47,230 bases of DNA from Sphingomonas sp. Leaf343 (GTDB lineage Bacteria; Pseudomonadota; Alphaproteobacteria; Sphingomonadales; Sphingomonadaceae). The DNA is taken from contig NZ_LMPG01000003.1 of NCBI RefSeq assembly GCF_001423765.1, positions 1 through 47,230 on the forward strand, written 5' to 3'. Numbering within the stretch: the first letter of the stretch is position 1; every line of letters begins with the position of its first letter. Below are positions 1 to 8,490 of the stretch, piece by piece. Position numbers and translations under genes: made by a program. The notes under the pieces were generated by a model, which saw only the letters and a program-made list of their open reading frames with translations, searched no databases and was not told the DNA's origin.

Positions 1-99
1 GTGTGCAGTAGGCTCGTAGGCCTCGTCGATATTGAAGGCCACGGCGGCCATGTTTCATCTCCCAGGGCGGAAGCCATCTAGTGACTGCGAGTTGTAAAC
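1..99. repeat. Terminal redundancy, left copy (circle closure)
   Basis: These 99 bases are identical to the last 99 bases of the window. This is the usual signature of a circular contig opened at an arbitrary point by a k-mer assembler. Bases 1-51 on the minus strand are therefore the first codons of the antitoxin gene that is complete at 46700-47182, not a separate gene. Confidence 0.97.
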
Positions 100-118
100 G
101 CAATAAGTGAAACGAGTG

Positions 119-616
119 TCAACGGGAAGACGTTCCACTGCGGTGATCGTCGAGCATGCTGAGCGGGGTGGGCGTAATCCAGTCGCCTCCCAGCTTGGGG
201 TATGGACCGTAGAACAGATCACCCAGCGCACGCCGATAGTGCGCGTTCATCCAGCGCCGGCGTCGATGCTCCGGGCCATCGTGGAGCATGTGGCAGCGTT
301 GGCAGAGCGCTGCGAGCTGGTGAAGCGCACTGTCGCTCGGATCATGGTTAAGGTGCGCACAGGCCAGGACCACCGGTGTCCACCGGCCTTGTACCAGAAT
401 GTTTTCCGTAGGCCGTCGCACGCGCCGGCCCCGGCCATTGCGCCAGCATTGCCGGTTCCGATCCCACCACCGTCCGTCGCCTAGGTGGAAGACCTTCTGC
501 CTGTGGGGACGTCCACAATGCTCGCAGTGTCCCCCCGCCCGCACGAAGCGTACCTGGTGTGATAGCTGCACCCAGTCGATCGGGTACAAGAACACGTGCT
601 CGGGCCGGATAGGCAT
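119..616 (-). CDS. HNH-type zinc-ribbon protein, putative endonuclease
   Basis: This 165-aa protein carries two Cys pairs. CEHCGRPH sits near residue 33 and CQRCHMLHD near residue 105, with the His/Asn cluster CAHLNHDPSD between them. That spacing is typical of compact HNH nucleases of phages and plasmids, where the pairs bind zinc and the His/Asn residues form the beta-beta-alpha metal site. The ATG is preceded by GGAAGG four bases upstream. The gene stands alone next to a serine recombinase on the same strand. Whether it cuts DNA and what it targets cannot be told from sequence; it could be a homing-type or a defence nuclease. Confidence 0.72.
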   Translation of the reverse strand: MPIRPEHVFLYPIDWVQLSHQVRFVRAGGHCEHCGRPHRQKVFHLGDGRWWDRNRQCWRNGRGRRVRRPTENILVQGRWTPVVLACAHLNHDPSDSALHQLAALCQRCHMLHDGPEHRRRRWMNAHYRRALGDLFYGPYPKLGGDWITPTPLSMLDDHRSGTSSR

Positions 617-659
617 CAGGCCTTCCCTGCCGAAGTGTCAGGCTGCGCAGTCCACCGCA

Positions 660-1223
660 TTATAAAGCCACCGTCGCTGCGGTCAGCGCCCGGTAGAGTG
701 TGGCATGGTGGCATTTGAGCAGCTTGGCGGCTTCGCGCACCGATGTGCCTTCGCTTATCAATCGTTCGCCGAGCGTGATCTGATCGGGGGTGAGCTTTGG
801 CGGACGGCCAAAGCGGACTCCCCTCGCCTTAGCCGCCACTCGTCCGCTGCTGGTGCGCTGGTGGATCAGCTCACGCTCGAACTCAGCGATGCCGGCGAAC
901 ACGGTCAGCACCATGCGACCAGCTGGCGAGGTCGTGTCGGCCCAGGGCTCGGCCAGCGAGCGCAGGCCGGAACCAGCCTCCTTCAGCTTCTCGGCGATGT
1001 CCAGCAGGTCGCGCGTCGAGCGCGCCAGTCGGTCGAGCCGCGTCACTACCACCGTGTCGTCGTCGCGCAGCTGCTCGATCATCTTGGCCAGCTCGGGCCG
1101 GTCACGCTTCGCGCCCGAGATCTTCTCCTCGAACGTCCGCTTGCATCCGGCCTCCTTCAACGCGGCGCGTTGCAGCCGGAGATCTTGGTCATCGGTGGAC
1201 ACACGAGCATAGCCAATCAGCAT
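660..1223 (-). CDS. Serine recombinase (resolvase/invertase family)
   Basis: This is a 187-aa small serine recombinase. The N-terminal catalytic domain begins GYARVSTDDQDL, with Ser9 as the expected nucleophile. The RLDRLARSTRDL arginine helix and the EFERELI long helix E follow, and a C-terminal Hin-type helix-turn-helix lies at about residues 140-187 (KLTPDQITLGERLI). I chose the internal ATG at 1223 because the family starts there and the codons before it form a palindrome (1224-1260). It probably resolves plasmid multimers or transposition cointegrates. It lies outside the Tn3-type element at 3007-15060, so it need not belong to it. A DNA invertase is possible, but no invertible segment is seen beside it. 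Confidence 0.9.
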   Translation of the reverse strand: MLIGYARVSTDDQDLRLQRAALKEAGCKRTFEEKISGAKRDRPELAKMIEQLRDDDTVVVTRLDRLARSTRDLLDIAEKLKEAGSGLRSLAEPWADTTSPAGRMVLTVFAGIAEFERELIHQRTSSGRVAAKARGVRFGRPPKLTPDQITLGERLISEGTSVREAAKLLKCHHATLYRALTAATVAL

Positions 1224-1260
1224 GTTGCAAAATTGTATCGTAATAAAAGTATTTTGCAAC
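1224..1260. promoter_or_regulatory. Inverted repeat at the recombinase start (operator or recombination site)
   Basis: Perfect 10-bp arms GTTGCAAAAT (1224-1233) and ATTTTGCAAC (1251-1260) flank a 17-bp AT-rich spacer directly upstream of the recombinase ATG. Resolvases commonly bind inverted sites beside their own gene, both to recombine and to repress themselves. That role is inferred here. Confidence 0.55.
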
Positions 1261-1369
1261 CGACTTTTGCGACATCAGCACATGAGAGAACACGAGCTCT
1301 AAGGGCTCTGTTGCGAAACTTAGAACATTTGAGACAGTCGACAGTTGCTATCCTGCGGCCCTCACAGCC

Positions 1370-1885
1370 TCATTCTTCAAGCCTGCCTGTGCGAGCCTCC
1401 TTCTTCGACTTGTCCCATTCCTTCTTGATGAGCCGTTGGGCTGCTTTCTCGACCGTATCCGCCTTTTTGAGCCAATCGGGCTTTGGAGTATGCCGCGCAC
1501 TCACTAGCTCCTCGACTGCGCGGAAGAGCGCGCGATCCAGGGCATGTTTGTCCTCAGTCCCTACGTCGCGGCAGGCCGGGTTTAGGCGGAGTACGATACC
1601 AGCGCGCGCGGCATGTACCTTTCGCCAATTCACCGGCTTGGCAGGGCTAACTGCACCACGCCGCACCTCGGCCGTTAACTCTACAACCAGCCCTCGCATT
1701 GCTTCTCGCCATACCGCGCGCTCGCTGGTGACGATCTGGACGAAGATGGCCTTGTCTGCGTTCTCCTTCCCGGCCTGCGCGCCAAAACGCGCGCCAAGGT
1801 AGGCAAGCACGCCCGCAAAGGCCGTTCCGAAGCCCTGCACCCACGTCCAGCCGCCTGATCCTGACCCCCCTGATATTCCTGTCAC
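1370..1885 (-). CDS. Small membrane-anchored protein, unknown function
   Basis: The family is not recognised. The reading frame extends to an ATG at 1930, but a strong Shine-Dalgarno AAGGGAG (1891-1897 on the other strand) lies five bases before a GTG at 1885, giving 171 aa. The N-terminus is Gly/Ser-rich, followed by one hydrophobic stretch (about residues 10-35, TWVQGFGTAFAGVLAYLGAR). A long charged, probably helical, cytoplasmic-type domain rich in Arg, Lys and Glu makes up the rest. It lies between the recombinase and the divergently transcribed parA, in a backbone area where accessory maintenance genes are common. Nothing in it points to a specific activity. Confidence 0.55.
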   Translation of the reverse strand: MTGISGGSGSGGWTWVQGFGTAFAGVLAYLGARFGAQAGKENADKAIFVQIVTSERAVWREAMRGLVVELTAEVRRGAVSPAKPVNWRKVHAARAGIVLRLNPACRDVGTEDKHALDRALFRAVEELVSARHTPKPDWLKKADTVEKAAQRLIKKEWDKSKKEARTGRLEE

Positions 1886-1967
1886 GTATGCTCCCTTATG
1901 CCGCGAACCTCGGGTGCAGCTTACGACCACCCAACCACGCTGCTACAGGCCACGAAGGCTATCAGTT

Positions 1968-1999
1968 CACAAGTGAGATTGTTATCTTGCTCACTTGTG
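1968..1999. promoter_or_regulatory. Inverted repeat upstream of parA (operator or centromere candidate)
   Basis: The arms CACAAGTGAG (1968-1977) and CTCACTTGTG (1990-1999) are perfectly complementary across a 12-bp spacer, 43 bp before the parA ATG. Partition operons of the ParA plus ribbon-helix-helix type are normally repressed and anchored at repeats in this position. Overlapping its right edge is a 19-23 bp motif that also occurs near repA (15168-15186). Confidence 0.6.
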
Positions 2000-2041
2000 T
2001 GCTATCCATCATGTTCACACGCGAACACGTGCAGGGGCTAC

Positions 2042-2719
2042 ATGAAGACCATATCTATCATCAGCCAGAAGGGCGGAGCGGGTAAGACCACGCTTGCCAT
2101 CCACCTTGCCGGTGCCGCCACCAGTGCGGGCCTCTCCGCGCTGATCCTCGACGCGGACCCGCAAGCGACCGCTAGCCAATGGAACCACTGGCGAGGCGGC
2201 GCGGACCCTGAGGTCGTAGATTGTGCCTCCCCCACCCTCCTTCCGCGCAAGGTGCAGCAAGCAGCCGATCTAGGCGCGGACCTAGTCATTATCGATACGC
2301 CCCCACACGCGGACATCATGGCGCGCGAGGCGTGCAAGGCTGCGGACCTGATCCTTATTCCTTGTCGTCCCCAAGCGTTCGACTTGTCAGCCGTTGAAAC
2401 GACGGCCGAGCTGGTGAAGGCAGCAGGCAAGCCGGCCTTCGTGCTCTTCATGGGCGGTCCTCAGCGCGCGCCAACTACTTACAGAGACGCGCGGGAGCTG
2501 ATTGAGGGCAGCGAAGGCGTTGAGGGTATGGGTGTGCCGGTCGCGCCCGTCATGCTCACGATGCGCGCGATCTATCACCACAGCACGGCGCAAGGGAAAA
2601 CCGCGATAGAGGCGGAGCCTGACGGTAAGGCGGCGGAGGAGATCGCCGCGCTATGGACGTGGACAAGCGAACGTGTGAACTTGCCCACAAGTAAGCAGGG
2701 CAGAAAGAAGCGAGGCTGA
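2042..2719 (+). CDS. parA: ParA-family partition ATPase
   Basis: This 225-aa ATPase segregates plasmid copies by binding nucleoid DNA in its ATP form. The deviant Walker A, KGGAGKTT, is at residues 10-17. The Walker A' LDADPQATAS follows at about residue 37, and the Walker B segment DLVIIDTPPH lies near residue 80. There is no N-terminal HTH, so this is the short type Ib form, which usually pairs with a small ribbon-helix-helix protein, and one follows two bases later. The frame is open further upstream, but ATG 2042 is preceded by AGGGGC and gives the standard family N-terminus. A palindrome at 1968-1999 is the likely control site. Confidence 0.93.
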   Translation: MKTISIISQKGGAGKTTLAIHLAGAATSAGLSALILDADPQATASQWNHWRGGADPEVVDCASPTLLPRKVQQAADLGADLVIIDTPPHADIMAREACKAADLILIPCRPQAFDLSAVETTAELVKAAGKPAFVLFMGGPQRAPTTYRDARELIEGSEGVEGMGVPVAPVMLTMRAIYHHSTAQGKTAIEAEPDGKAAEEIAALWTWTSERVNLPTSKQGRKKRG

Positions 2720-2720
2720 C

Positions 2721-2990
2721 ATGAGCAAATTTGGCGCCATGAGGCAGCAGCGTGCAGAACGCGCGAAGGTGGAGCCGAGCGTCTCGACCCCAGCCATTGA
2801 GGGCTCGGCGTCGGTGCGATCGGCGGCGCGGCAGGGCAAGAAGGCTGTCAGCGCATACTTTAGTCCGGAAGTTAGCCGAGGCTTAAATGTGCTGGCGGCC
2901 GAGAACGGAACTACCCTTCAGGCCTTGATGGGCGAGGCAATCGACCTTCTCATGCGCCAGTACGGCAAGCACCCGTTCGGGGAGCGGTGA
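2721..2990 (+). CDS. parB: Ribbon-helix-helix partition partner (ParB/ParG-like)
   Basis: This 89-aa basic protein starts one base after the parA stop. Residues 1-45 are charged and probably disordered. The C-terminal half (KAVSAYFSPEVSRGLNVLAA, then LQALMGEAIDLLMRQYG) fits a ribbon-helix-helix DNA-binding fold of the kind seen in ParG or antitoxin-like plasmid partition proteins. By position and size it is the centromere-binding adaptor for the preceding ParA. The stop codon lies only 16 bp before the left end of the 12-kb mobile element, so the insertion narrowly missed the operon. Confidence 0.8.
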   Translation: MSKFGAMRQQRAERAKVEPSVSTPAIEGSASVRSAARQGKKAVSAYFSPEVSRGLNVLAAENGTTLQALMGEAIDLLMRQYGKHPFGER

Positions 2991-3006
2991 CGCGCAGCTT
3001 TGAAGA

Positions 3007-3044
3007 GGGGTCTGCACATAGAACGGACCCAGATGTACGCTAAC
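3007..3044 (+). repeat. Left 38-bp terminal inverted repeat of the Tn3-type element
   Basis: It begins GGGGTCTGCACATAGAACGG and ends ACGCTAAC. It differs from the right end at repeat positions 7, 9, 29, 34 and 38. The target duplication GAAGA lies immediately to its left at 3002-3006. Confidence 0.88.
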
Positions 3045-3097
3045 GCGATCGGGTGTCAGCAAACCCCCAGATTCGGGTTTCCGTACAGCTGACCAAA

Positions 3098-3187
3098 GCG
3101 ACAGGGTTTGTCGCACACTCTGCCATCTGTTGGCGCCACGACCCAAGGCCGGAGCGCACCCTGTCCGAAAGCATGTGTTTTCCGACA
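3098..3187. promoter_or_regulatory. Possible resolvase (res-type) subsites inside the left end
   Basis: Two inverted sites with TGTC/GACA-type ends lie between the left terminal repeat and the first gene. One is 3098-3114 (GCGACA, 5 bp, TGTCGC). The other is a 26-bp imperfect palindrome at 3162-3187 that starts TGTCCGAAA and ends TTTTCCGACA. Tn3-family resolvase subsites are inverted pairs with TGTC outer ends, so this may be a res remnant. The remainder of 3045-3272 holds nothing else recognised. Confidence 0.4.
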
Positions 3188-3272
3188 GTCTCAAAACGCT
3201 GCGGCAGCCTATACCAGCGTCATGACCAAGATACCGGATACGGACAAGAGATCGCAGGTTTCACCGGAATCC

Positions 3273-4691
3273 TCATTTTTGCACCTGAACGACGGCGCCC
3301 GGCATCATCGGGTCGCCCGGAGCAATGACGAGGTAACGGCGCATGTCGCCTTTTGCGTCGCTGACGATCTGGCGGAGCGGTCCGAGCGTGTTGACTATCG
3401 CGCCGCCCGCCGGATTGGTCATGAACTTCGCCAGAGGCTGGATCACGCCGCTGCCATCAGCGCGGGAGGATAGCCCAAGGACATAGGGCATCTTTGGACT
3501 GAGGCCCGCAACCGCCGCCTGCAAAATCTGGACTTGGCCCTGATCGAACAGCGTGACCTGGCTGCGCCCAGTCCCGGAAAGAGTCAGCTGGATCTTCATG
3601 CCGGCCTGGGCGAGCGGCATCAGGTTTGCACGGCCATCGCCTACCGGCACCGCGCCGGGAACGTAGGCCACGCCTTGGGGCCCCTGACCGATCGGAATCG
3701 TCGCGATAACGGTGTTGCTGGCGGTATCGATCGCCGCGACTGCGTCGGCGTTCTCCAGCCCGACATACATCCGCGTACCGTCGCCCGACGGCCAAAGGCC
3801 GTGCGGGAGCGCGCCGACCGGGATGTTCGCGACCTGCGCGAAGTCGGTGGTGCGGAACACCTTGACGACGTTCTCGGTGCCGACCGTCACATAGGCGAAC
3901 TGGCCAGCCTTGGTGCGGGCGATGTTGACGTGGTTGGTGATCGCGCCTGTGTCGAACGTCTTGAGCACTGCGAAGGGTGGCTTGGCGTCGAACACCATGA
4001 CTTTGCCGACGTCTTTCAGCGTCAACCAGACCTGCTTGCCGTCGGGCGTCGCGGCGATGTCGGGGCAGAACGGGCTCGCCTGCTTGACGCGACCGACGAT
4101 CTTCTTCGAGGCGGTGTCGATCACAACGGTCTCGGGAGAAAAGCTCGAACAGACGTAACCGTATTTCCCGTTCGGCGAGAAGATCGTCATGCCGGGGCCA
4201 TTAGGAACGGGGATGCGCGTAGTCGGCGCGAAGGTCTTGCCGTCGAGCACCTGGATATAATCCTCGCCGCGCACCGCGACCCAGACTTCGCGACCGTCGG
4301 GGCGGAAGAACGCTTCGTGCGGCGATCGGCCCACATAGGTCGTATGCTTCACGGCATTGGTCGCAGTGTCGATGAACGTCACCGAGTTCGAGCCGATCGA
4401 GATCGCCGCCAGCGTCTTGCGATCAGGCGAGAAGCCCATGCCGTGGACGAGCAGCTGTCCCTTGTAGAGCGGGCTGAGGTTCGCGGGGGTCTGGTCGCCG
4501 AGTTTTATCACGCCGAGCAGCGTGTTGGTCGACGGATCGATCACCGACACGGTGTTGGAGAACTGGTCCGAGGTGTAGAACCGGTCCTGCGCGCTGACGG
4601 GGACGTCGGGGGTCGCGTTCGGCACTTGCTGGGCAAACGCAGGGCCCGAGAAACACAAGGCGGCGCAGGCGGTTAGGGTGAAACGCTTCAT
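3273..4691 (-). CDS. Exported YVTN-type beta-propeller protein
   Basis: This 472-aa protein has a classic signal peptide cleaved after PAFAQ (about residue 21), so it acts in the periplasm or beyond. About seven 40-residue blades follow, recognisable by repeated signatures such as VSVIDPSTNTLLGVIKLG, VTFIDTATNAV, VAAIDTASNTVIATIPIG and FSPDRK / FSPNGK / TPDGKQ. This is the YVTN/YncE beta-propeller pattern. A beta-rich C-terminal domain of about 110 residues follows the propeller. YncE-like propellers bind ligands or act as scaffolds, and no catalytic site is evident. Its ATG overlaps the stop of the upstream DUF305 gene (ATGA), so the two are translationally coupled. A paralogue lies divergently at 5330-6499. 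Confidence 0.85.
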   Translation of the reverse strand: MKRFTLTACAALCFSGPAFAQQVPNATPDVPVSAQDRFYTSDQFSNTVSVIDPSTNTLLGVIKLGDQTPANLSPLYKGQLLVHGMGFSPDRKTLAAISIGSNSVTFIDTATNAVKHTTYVGRSPHEAFFRPDGREVWVAVRGEDYIQVLDGKTFAPTTRIPVPNGPGMTIFSPNGKYGYVCSSFSPETVVIDTASKKIVGRVKQASPFCPDIAATPDGKQVWLTLKDVGKVMVFDAKPPFAVLKTFDTGAITNHVNIARTKAGQFAYVTVGTENVVKVFRTTDFAQVANIPVGALPHGLWPSGDGTRMYVGLENADAVAAIDTASNTVIATIPIGQGPQGVAYVPGAVPVGDGRANLMPLAQAGMKIQLTLSGTGRSQVTLFDQGQVQILQAAVAGLSPKMPYVLGLSSRADGSGVIQPLAKFMTNPAGGAIVNTLGPLRQIVSDAKGDMRRYLVIAPGDPMMPGAVVQVQK

Positions 4692-5068
4692 GGACGGTCT
4701 CCGTGATGGGGGTGACCGGTCGCGGTCGGTTCGGTGTGAGGCAGCAACGCGCCGCCTTCGGATAGGATGCCCTGCATCACCGCGATTTCCTGACGCTGTT
4801 CGACGATGATTCCCTGGGCGAGCCGGCGCAGGCGTTCATCCTTGCCGAACCGCAGTTCGACTTCGGCCATGTCGATCGCACCCTGATGATGCGGGATCAT
4901 CATTCTTGCGAAGTCGCGATCGGGATCGCTTGAATAACCGGTCATCATCGCGCCGTGCATCCGCGCCATCGCCGCATCCATTGCGGACGCGAAACCGTCC
5001 GTTTGCGCTAACGCACCCGTCGATACGGACACGGCTATCGCCGTTAGCAAGGCCGTGCGAGATTTCAT
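4688..5068 (-). CDS. Exported DUF305 protein
   Basis: This 126-aa protein has a signal peptide ending GALAQ. The DUF305 core, ARMMIPHHQGAIDMAEVELRFG, carries the conserved His pair, and a second helix, RLAQGIIVEQRQEIAVMQ, follows. DUF305 proteins are ferritin-like periplasmic four-helix bundles often found in copper or other metal clusters; their activity is unsettled. The frame opens upstream at 5185, but AAAGG seven bases before the ATG at 5068, plus a normal signal peptide from there, decide the start. It ends His-rich (GHPHHGDRP) and overlaps the beta-propeller gene by ATGA. A second DUF305 gene sits in the copper cluster at 35843-36232. Confidence 0.85.
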   Translation of the reverse strand: MKSRTALLTAIAVSVSTGALAQTDGFASAMDAAMARMHGAMMTGYSSDPDRDFARMMIPHHQGAIDMAEVELRFGKDERLRRLAQGIIVEQRQEIAVMQGILSEGGALLPHTEPTATGHPHHGDRP

Positions 5069-5329
5069 CGTCATGCCTTTAGTATTCCCATTTATGACAC
5101 GCGAGCGATGAATGCCGAGCGTGACAGCGTAAATGATCGCGGCGCAGCCATCGATCCAACGCATAAGCATGGTTGTTCTGATCATCTAAAAAGAACGGTA
5201 GACAATCTATGATCGCGTTTTCGTATTGAAACCATCGTTACCATGCGTTGGACGCAGGGGAGATATCGGTCGATCTAGCGGCATCGGACTGGCACGATCA
5301 CCCGCCGGATCCGCGATAAGGATCAAACG

Positions 5330-6499
5330 ATGAAAGCTGCGATCGTTCTGGTTGCCGCGATGTTGGCCTCCGTAGCCCCAGTCCCGGCGATCGCTCAGGC
5401 CTATTGGGCTGCACCTGCGGCGGACGACTTTCCCTGCGATATCAAGGCGGTTCAGGCACCGTGGTCGAAGGCTGATATCGACCTTAGTCATCATGACCGG
5501 ATCTATGTGTCTGACCCGACATCGACAAAGATCGTTGTCATCGATCCTGCAGCGGGCAACGAACTGGGACGCATCGACCTCACCAAAAGCGCGATAGCTG
5601 AGCCCAGCTTTTCCAGCCCCAAAGTCCAGCACCTGGCTGCAACGCGTGACGGGCGGACCCTGGCGGTATCGGCATTAGCGCAGCACAGTGTGACGCTCGT
5701 AGATCTGGCCACGAACACGGAACGAGGCCGGACCGTGTTCCAGACGTCGCCTACCGCCGTCGCGTTTACGCCCAATGGGCACGAACTCTGGGTTTCGCTC
5801 GGCGATGAACATGCCATCGCAGTCGTGGATCCTAAGACCGCGCGGGAGATCACCCGCGTACCAGCAAGTGGCGGAGCGGGCGCGACCATCCTGTCGCCAA
5901 ACGGACGCTATGCCTTTGTATCGCTTACTGAAAGGCCGTCCATCCTGGTTGTCGACGTCGAGCATCGGCGCGTCGTCGGACACGTTGCCAGCAACGGTGC
6001 AGGTGAGGGAGCAATCGCGGTCTCGCCAGATGGCAAACAGATTTGGGCAACACGCCGCGAGAGCGGCACGACCACGGTTTTTGCTGCCAAACCGCCGTTT
6101 GCGGTACGCGAAGTGATAAACACTGGTCCAGCAACGGGCGCGGTCAACTTCGCCCAGCGCGCGGACGATTCCTTTGCCTATGTCAGCATTGGCGGCGATC
6201 AACCTGCAATCAAGGTCTATAGAACCGACAGCCTGGAGGCTGTGGCAACCGTCCCGCTACAAGCGGCTCCAAGTGCGGTTTGGCCGTCGGGCGATGGTAC
6301 GAGAATCTATGCCAGCCTGGCCGGAACCAACAAGGTCGCTGGGATCGACACGCTGACGTACACCACCGTGTCGACAATCCCTATCAGTACGGATGCGCAA
6401 AGCCTGATCTACGTTCCTGGTGCCGTGCGATCAGGAAAAGGTCTCGCCAATCTGGTGCCATCCGGGCGCGATGCGGCGCTTGCCGTGGCGGCGCGTTGA
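5330..6499 (+). CDS. Exported YVTN-type beta-propeller protein, second copy
   Basis: This 389-aa protein has a signal peptide ending AIAQA at about residue 23. Propeller blades carry the same signatures as the divergent neighbour at 3273-4691: [51 protein letters not shown] and [12 protein letters not shown]. Both also contain the distinctive [18 protein letters not shown] and [30 protein letters not shown], so they are paralogues. This copy ends soon after the last blade ([19 protein letters not shown]) and lacks the C-terminal domain of the first. The substrate or partner is unknown. About 260 bp (5069-5329) between the divergent starts should hold both promoters; I see no clear operator there. 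Confidence 0.85.
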   Translation: MKAAIVLVAAMLASVAPVPAIAQAYWAAPAADDFPCDIKAVQAPWSKADIDLSHHDRIYVSDPTSTKIVVIDPAAGNELGRIDLTKSAIAEPSFSSPKVQHLAATRDGRTLAVSALAQHSVTLVDLATNTERGRTVFQTSPTAVAFTPNGHELWVSLGDEHAIAVVDPKTAREITRVPASGGAGATILSPNGRYAFVSLTERPSILVVDVEHRRVVGHVASNGAGEGAIAVSPDGKQIWATRRESGTTTVFAAKPPFAVREVINTGPATGAVNFAQRADDSFAYVSIGGDQPAIKVYRTDSLEAVATVPLQAAPSAVWPSGDGTRIYASLAGTNKVAGIDTLTYTTVSTIPISTDAQSLIYVPGAVRSGKGLANLVPSGRDAALAVAAR

Positions 6500-6545
6500 T
6501 CGGTCTTACACCGTCTGTAATTTCCCAAGGAAAGCCCTTTCTAAA

Positions 6546-7529
6546 ATGACCAAGCCCCCCGTCAGGATCGCGATCAGCGGTGCCGCAGGACAAATTTGCT
6601 ATTCGCTGCTCTTCCGGGTTGCGCAGGGTGACGTGTTCGGACCGGACCAGCCCGTTATCCTTCAACTGCTCGACGTGCCGCAGGCTATGGACGCCGTACG
6701 CGGCGTGGTCATGGAACTGGAGGATTGCGCGTTCCCGCTACTGGCAGGTGTGATCATTACTGATGATCCGATGGTGGCTTTCAAGGACATCGATGCGGCC
6801 ATGCTGGTTGGGTCTCGTCCCCGCTCAAAGGGCATGGAGCGCCGTGATTTGCTCGCTGCCAACGCAGCGATCTTCAAGACGCAGGGCGCAGCATTGGACG
6901 CAGTGGCCAAACGTGACGCCAAGATCCTGGTCGTCGGCAATCCCGCCAACACAAATGCCTGGATTCTTGCGCAAAGCGCACCGGGTTTTCCTGCCGAAAA
7001 CATCACGTCGATGATCCGCCTCGATCACAACCGCGCGCAGGGACAGCTTGCGGCCAAGGCGGGTGTAGGTGTCGATGCGATTACAAAGCTCGTCGTCTGG
7101 GGAAACCATTCGCCGACGATGTTTGCCGACTGGGGGAATGCCGAACTCGATGGCCAAAAGCTTGCCGACCGTATCGGAAACGAGGCCTGGTACCGCGAAA
7201 CCCTGATCCCCACCGTTGCGCAGCGCGGAACCGCGATCATCGAAGCACGGGGTGCGTCCTCGGCCGCGTCGGCCGCAAATGCAGCGATCGACCATCTGCG
7301 CGACTGGGTGCACGGCGCAGGCGATAATTGGGTGTCGATGGGCGTGGTGTCAGATGGCTCCTACGGTATCCCGCAAGGACTGGTGTGCGGCGTGCCGGTG
7401 CACTGCATGAGCGGTGGGTATGCGCGTATCGAAGGCCTGACCCTCGATCCGTTCCAGCGATCGATGCTCGATCGCACGATTGCCGAACTGGTCGATGAAC
7501 GTGAGGCGGTTATCGACATTCTGAAATGA
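6546..7529 (+). CDS. mdh: Malate dehydrogenase, plasmid-borne copy
   Basis: This is a 327-aa NAD(P)-dependent dehydrogenase converting malate to oxaloacetate in the cytoplasm. The nucleotide-binding fold starts [13 protein letters not shown] (residues 9-21). [16 protein letters not shown] is the mobile substrate loop with its two Arg residues. [16 protein letters not shown] (Asp/Arg) and the catalytic His in WGNHSPTMF are all present. Length and motifs match the roughly 328-aa cytosolic-type MDH of many proteobacteria rather than the roughly 310-aa lactate-dehydrogenase-like form. Start: ATG 6546, after AAGGAAA about 12 bases upstream; the frame is open further 5' without a better signal. It is carried on the Tn3-type element between a beta-propeller gene and the sulfite genes, as an apparent extra copy of a central enzyme. 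Confidence 0.9.
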   Translation: MTKPPVRIAISGAAGQICYSLLFRVAQGDVFGPDQPVILQLLDVPQAMDAVRGVVMELEDCAFPLLAGVIITDDPMVAFKDIDAAMLVGSRPRSKGMERRDLLAANAAIFKTQGAALDAVAKRDAKILVVGNPANTNAWILAQSAPGFPAENITSMIRLDHNRAQGQLAAKAGVGVDAITKLVVWGNHSPTMFADWGNAELDGQKLADRIGNEAWYRETLIPTVAQRGTAIIEARGASSAASAANAAIDHLRDWVHGAGDNWVSMGVVSDGSYGIPQGLVCGVPVHCMSGGYARIEGLTLDPFQRSMLDRTIAELVDEREAVIDILK

Positions 7530-7617
7530 CCAATCGGTATATCTGATTGGAATGACCGTAATCTTTGGTTGGTTCGATTGATCTCCTTTCCCTATCATTG
7601 GGGCAAGGAGATCGGGC

Positions 7618-8490
7618 ATGACCCTCGAACAACTCAGGATTTTCGTCGGTGTCGCAGAGCGCGAGCACATGACGCGCGCTGCCGAAGCGCTCAATGTGAC
7701 GCAGTCGGCCGCAAGCGCTGCCATCGCCGCGCTAGAAGCTCGGCACGGCGTGCCGCTGTTCCACCGGGTCGGCCGCGGGATCGAACTGTCCGAAGCGGGC
7801 CGCATGTTTCTGATCGACGCGCGCGCCGTCCTTGGCCGTGCGGCGAGCGCGGAACTTGCACTGGCCGAATATGCCGGGCTGGAGCGCGGCACACTGCGGC
7901 TGGTCGCAAGCCAGACGATCGCGGGCTATTGGCTGCCCCGCCAGCTAGCGGCGTTCCATGCGCGCTACCCCGCGATCACGATCGAACTGGCGATCGACAA
8001 CACGGAAGGGGCCGCGGCGCGCGTGCTCGACGGCGCAGTCGAGCTCGGCTTCGTCGAAGGTGTGATCGACGAGCCCGCGCTCGCGCATTGGACGGTCGCG
8101 AACGACCGCATGGTGCTGGTTAGCAACCGCGCTGCCGACACGATCGACGAGGACTGGATCCGCGCCGCGCGCTGGATTATCCGCGAGCAGGGATCGGGCA
8201 CGCGCTCGTCGTTCGAGGAGGTGTTGCGCCAGCGCGGCGTCGATCCGTCGGACCTCACCACCGCGCTGACCCTGCCGTCGAACGAGGCGGTCCGCAGCGC
8301 GGTCGAGGCTGGCGCAGGCGTCGCGGTCCTGTCGCAGCATGTCGTCGCACCTGCAATCGCGGCCGGAACGTTGCACGATCTGCCGCTCGGTCTGCCGCGG
8401 CGTCCGTTCTACGCGCTGAGGCACAAAGAGCGCTATCGTACCCGGGCGGCCGATGCGCTGACCGATCTCATCAAGGAGACTGGCAAGTGA
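7618..8490 (+). CDS. LysR-type regulator, probably of the sulfite genes (YeiE/CysL-like)
   Basis: This 290-aa regulator has an N-terminal winged HTH (residues 1-60, MTLEQLRIFVGVAEREHMTR and LNVTQSAASAAIAALE). A LysR substrate domain begins at about residue 88 (GTLRLVASQTIAGYWLPRQL). Residues LPSNEAVRSAVEAGAGVAVLS match the effector-pocket region of the CysL/YeiE group; YeiE is a known sulfite-responsive regulator. The next gene, an Ssu1-type exporter, starts inside its stop codon (GTGA). Regulator and exporter are therefore co-translated, which supports local control of sulfite tolerance. The effector is inferred, not seen. GGGGCAAGGAGATCGGGC supplies an SD just before the ATG. Confidence 0.85.
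   Translation: MTLEQLRIFVGVAEREHMTRAAEALNVTQSAASAAIAALEARHGVPLFHRVGRGIELSEAGRMFLIDARAVLGRAASAELALAEYAGLERGTLRLVASQTIAGYWLPRQLAAFHARYPAITIELAIDNTEGAAARVLDGAVELGFVEGVIDEPALAHWTVANDRMVLVSNRAADTIDEDWIRAARWIIREQGSGTRSSFEEVLRQRGVDPSDLTTALTLPSNEAVRSAVEAGAGVAVLSQHVVAPAIAAGTLHDLPLGLPRRPFYALRHKERYRTRAADALTDLIKETGK

Noticed and set aside
1304..1319. GGCTCTGTTGCGAAAC, resembling an IS6-family (IS26/IS6100-like) end
   Set aside because: Only a dozen or so bases match, there is no partner end and no transposase nearby; too short to call a remnant.
3534..4676. A 380-codon open frame opposite the first beta-propeller gene
   Set aside because: Antisense to a signal-peptide-bearing protein with clear YVTN repeats; Asp/Arg/His-rich low-information translation.
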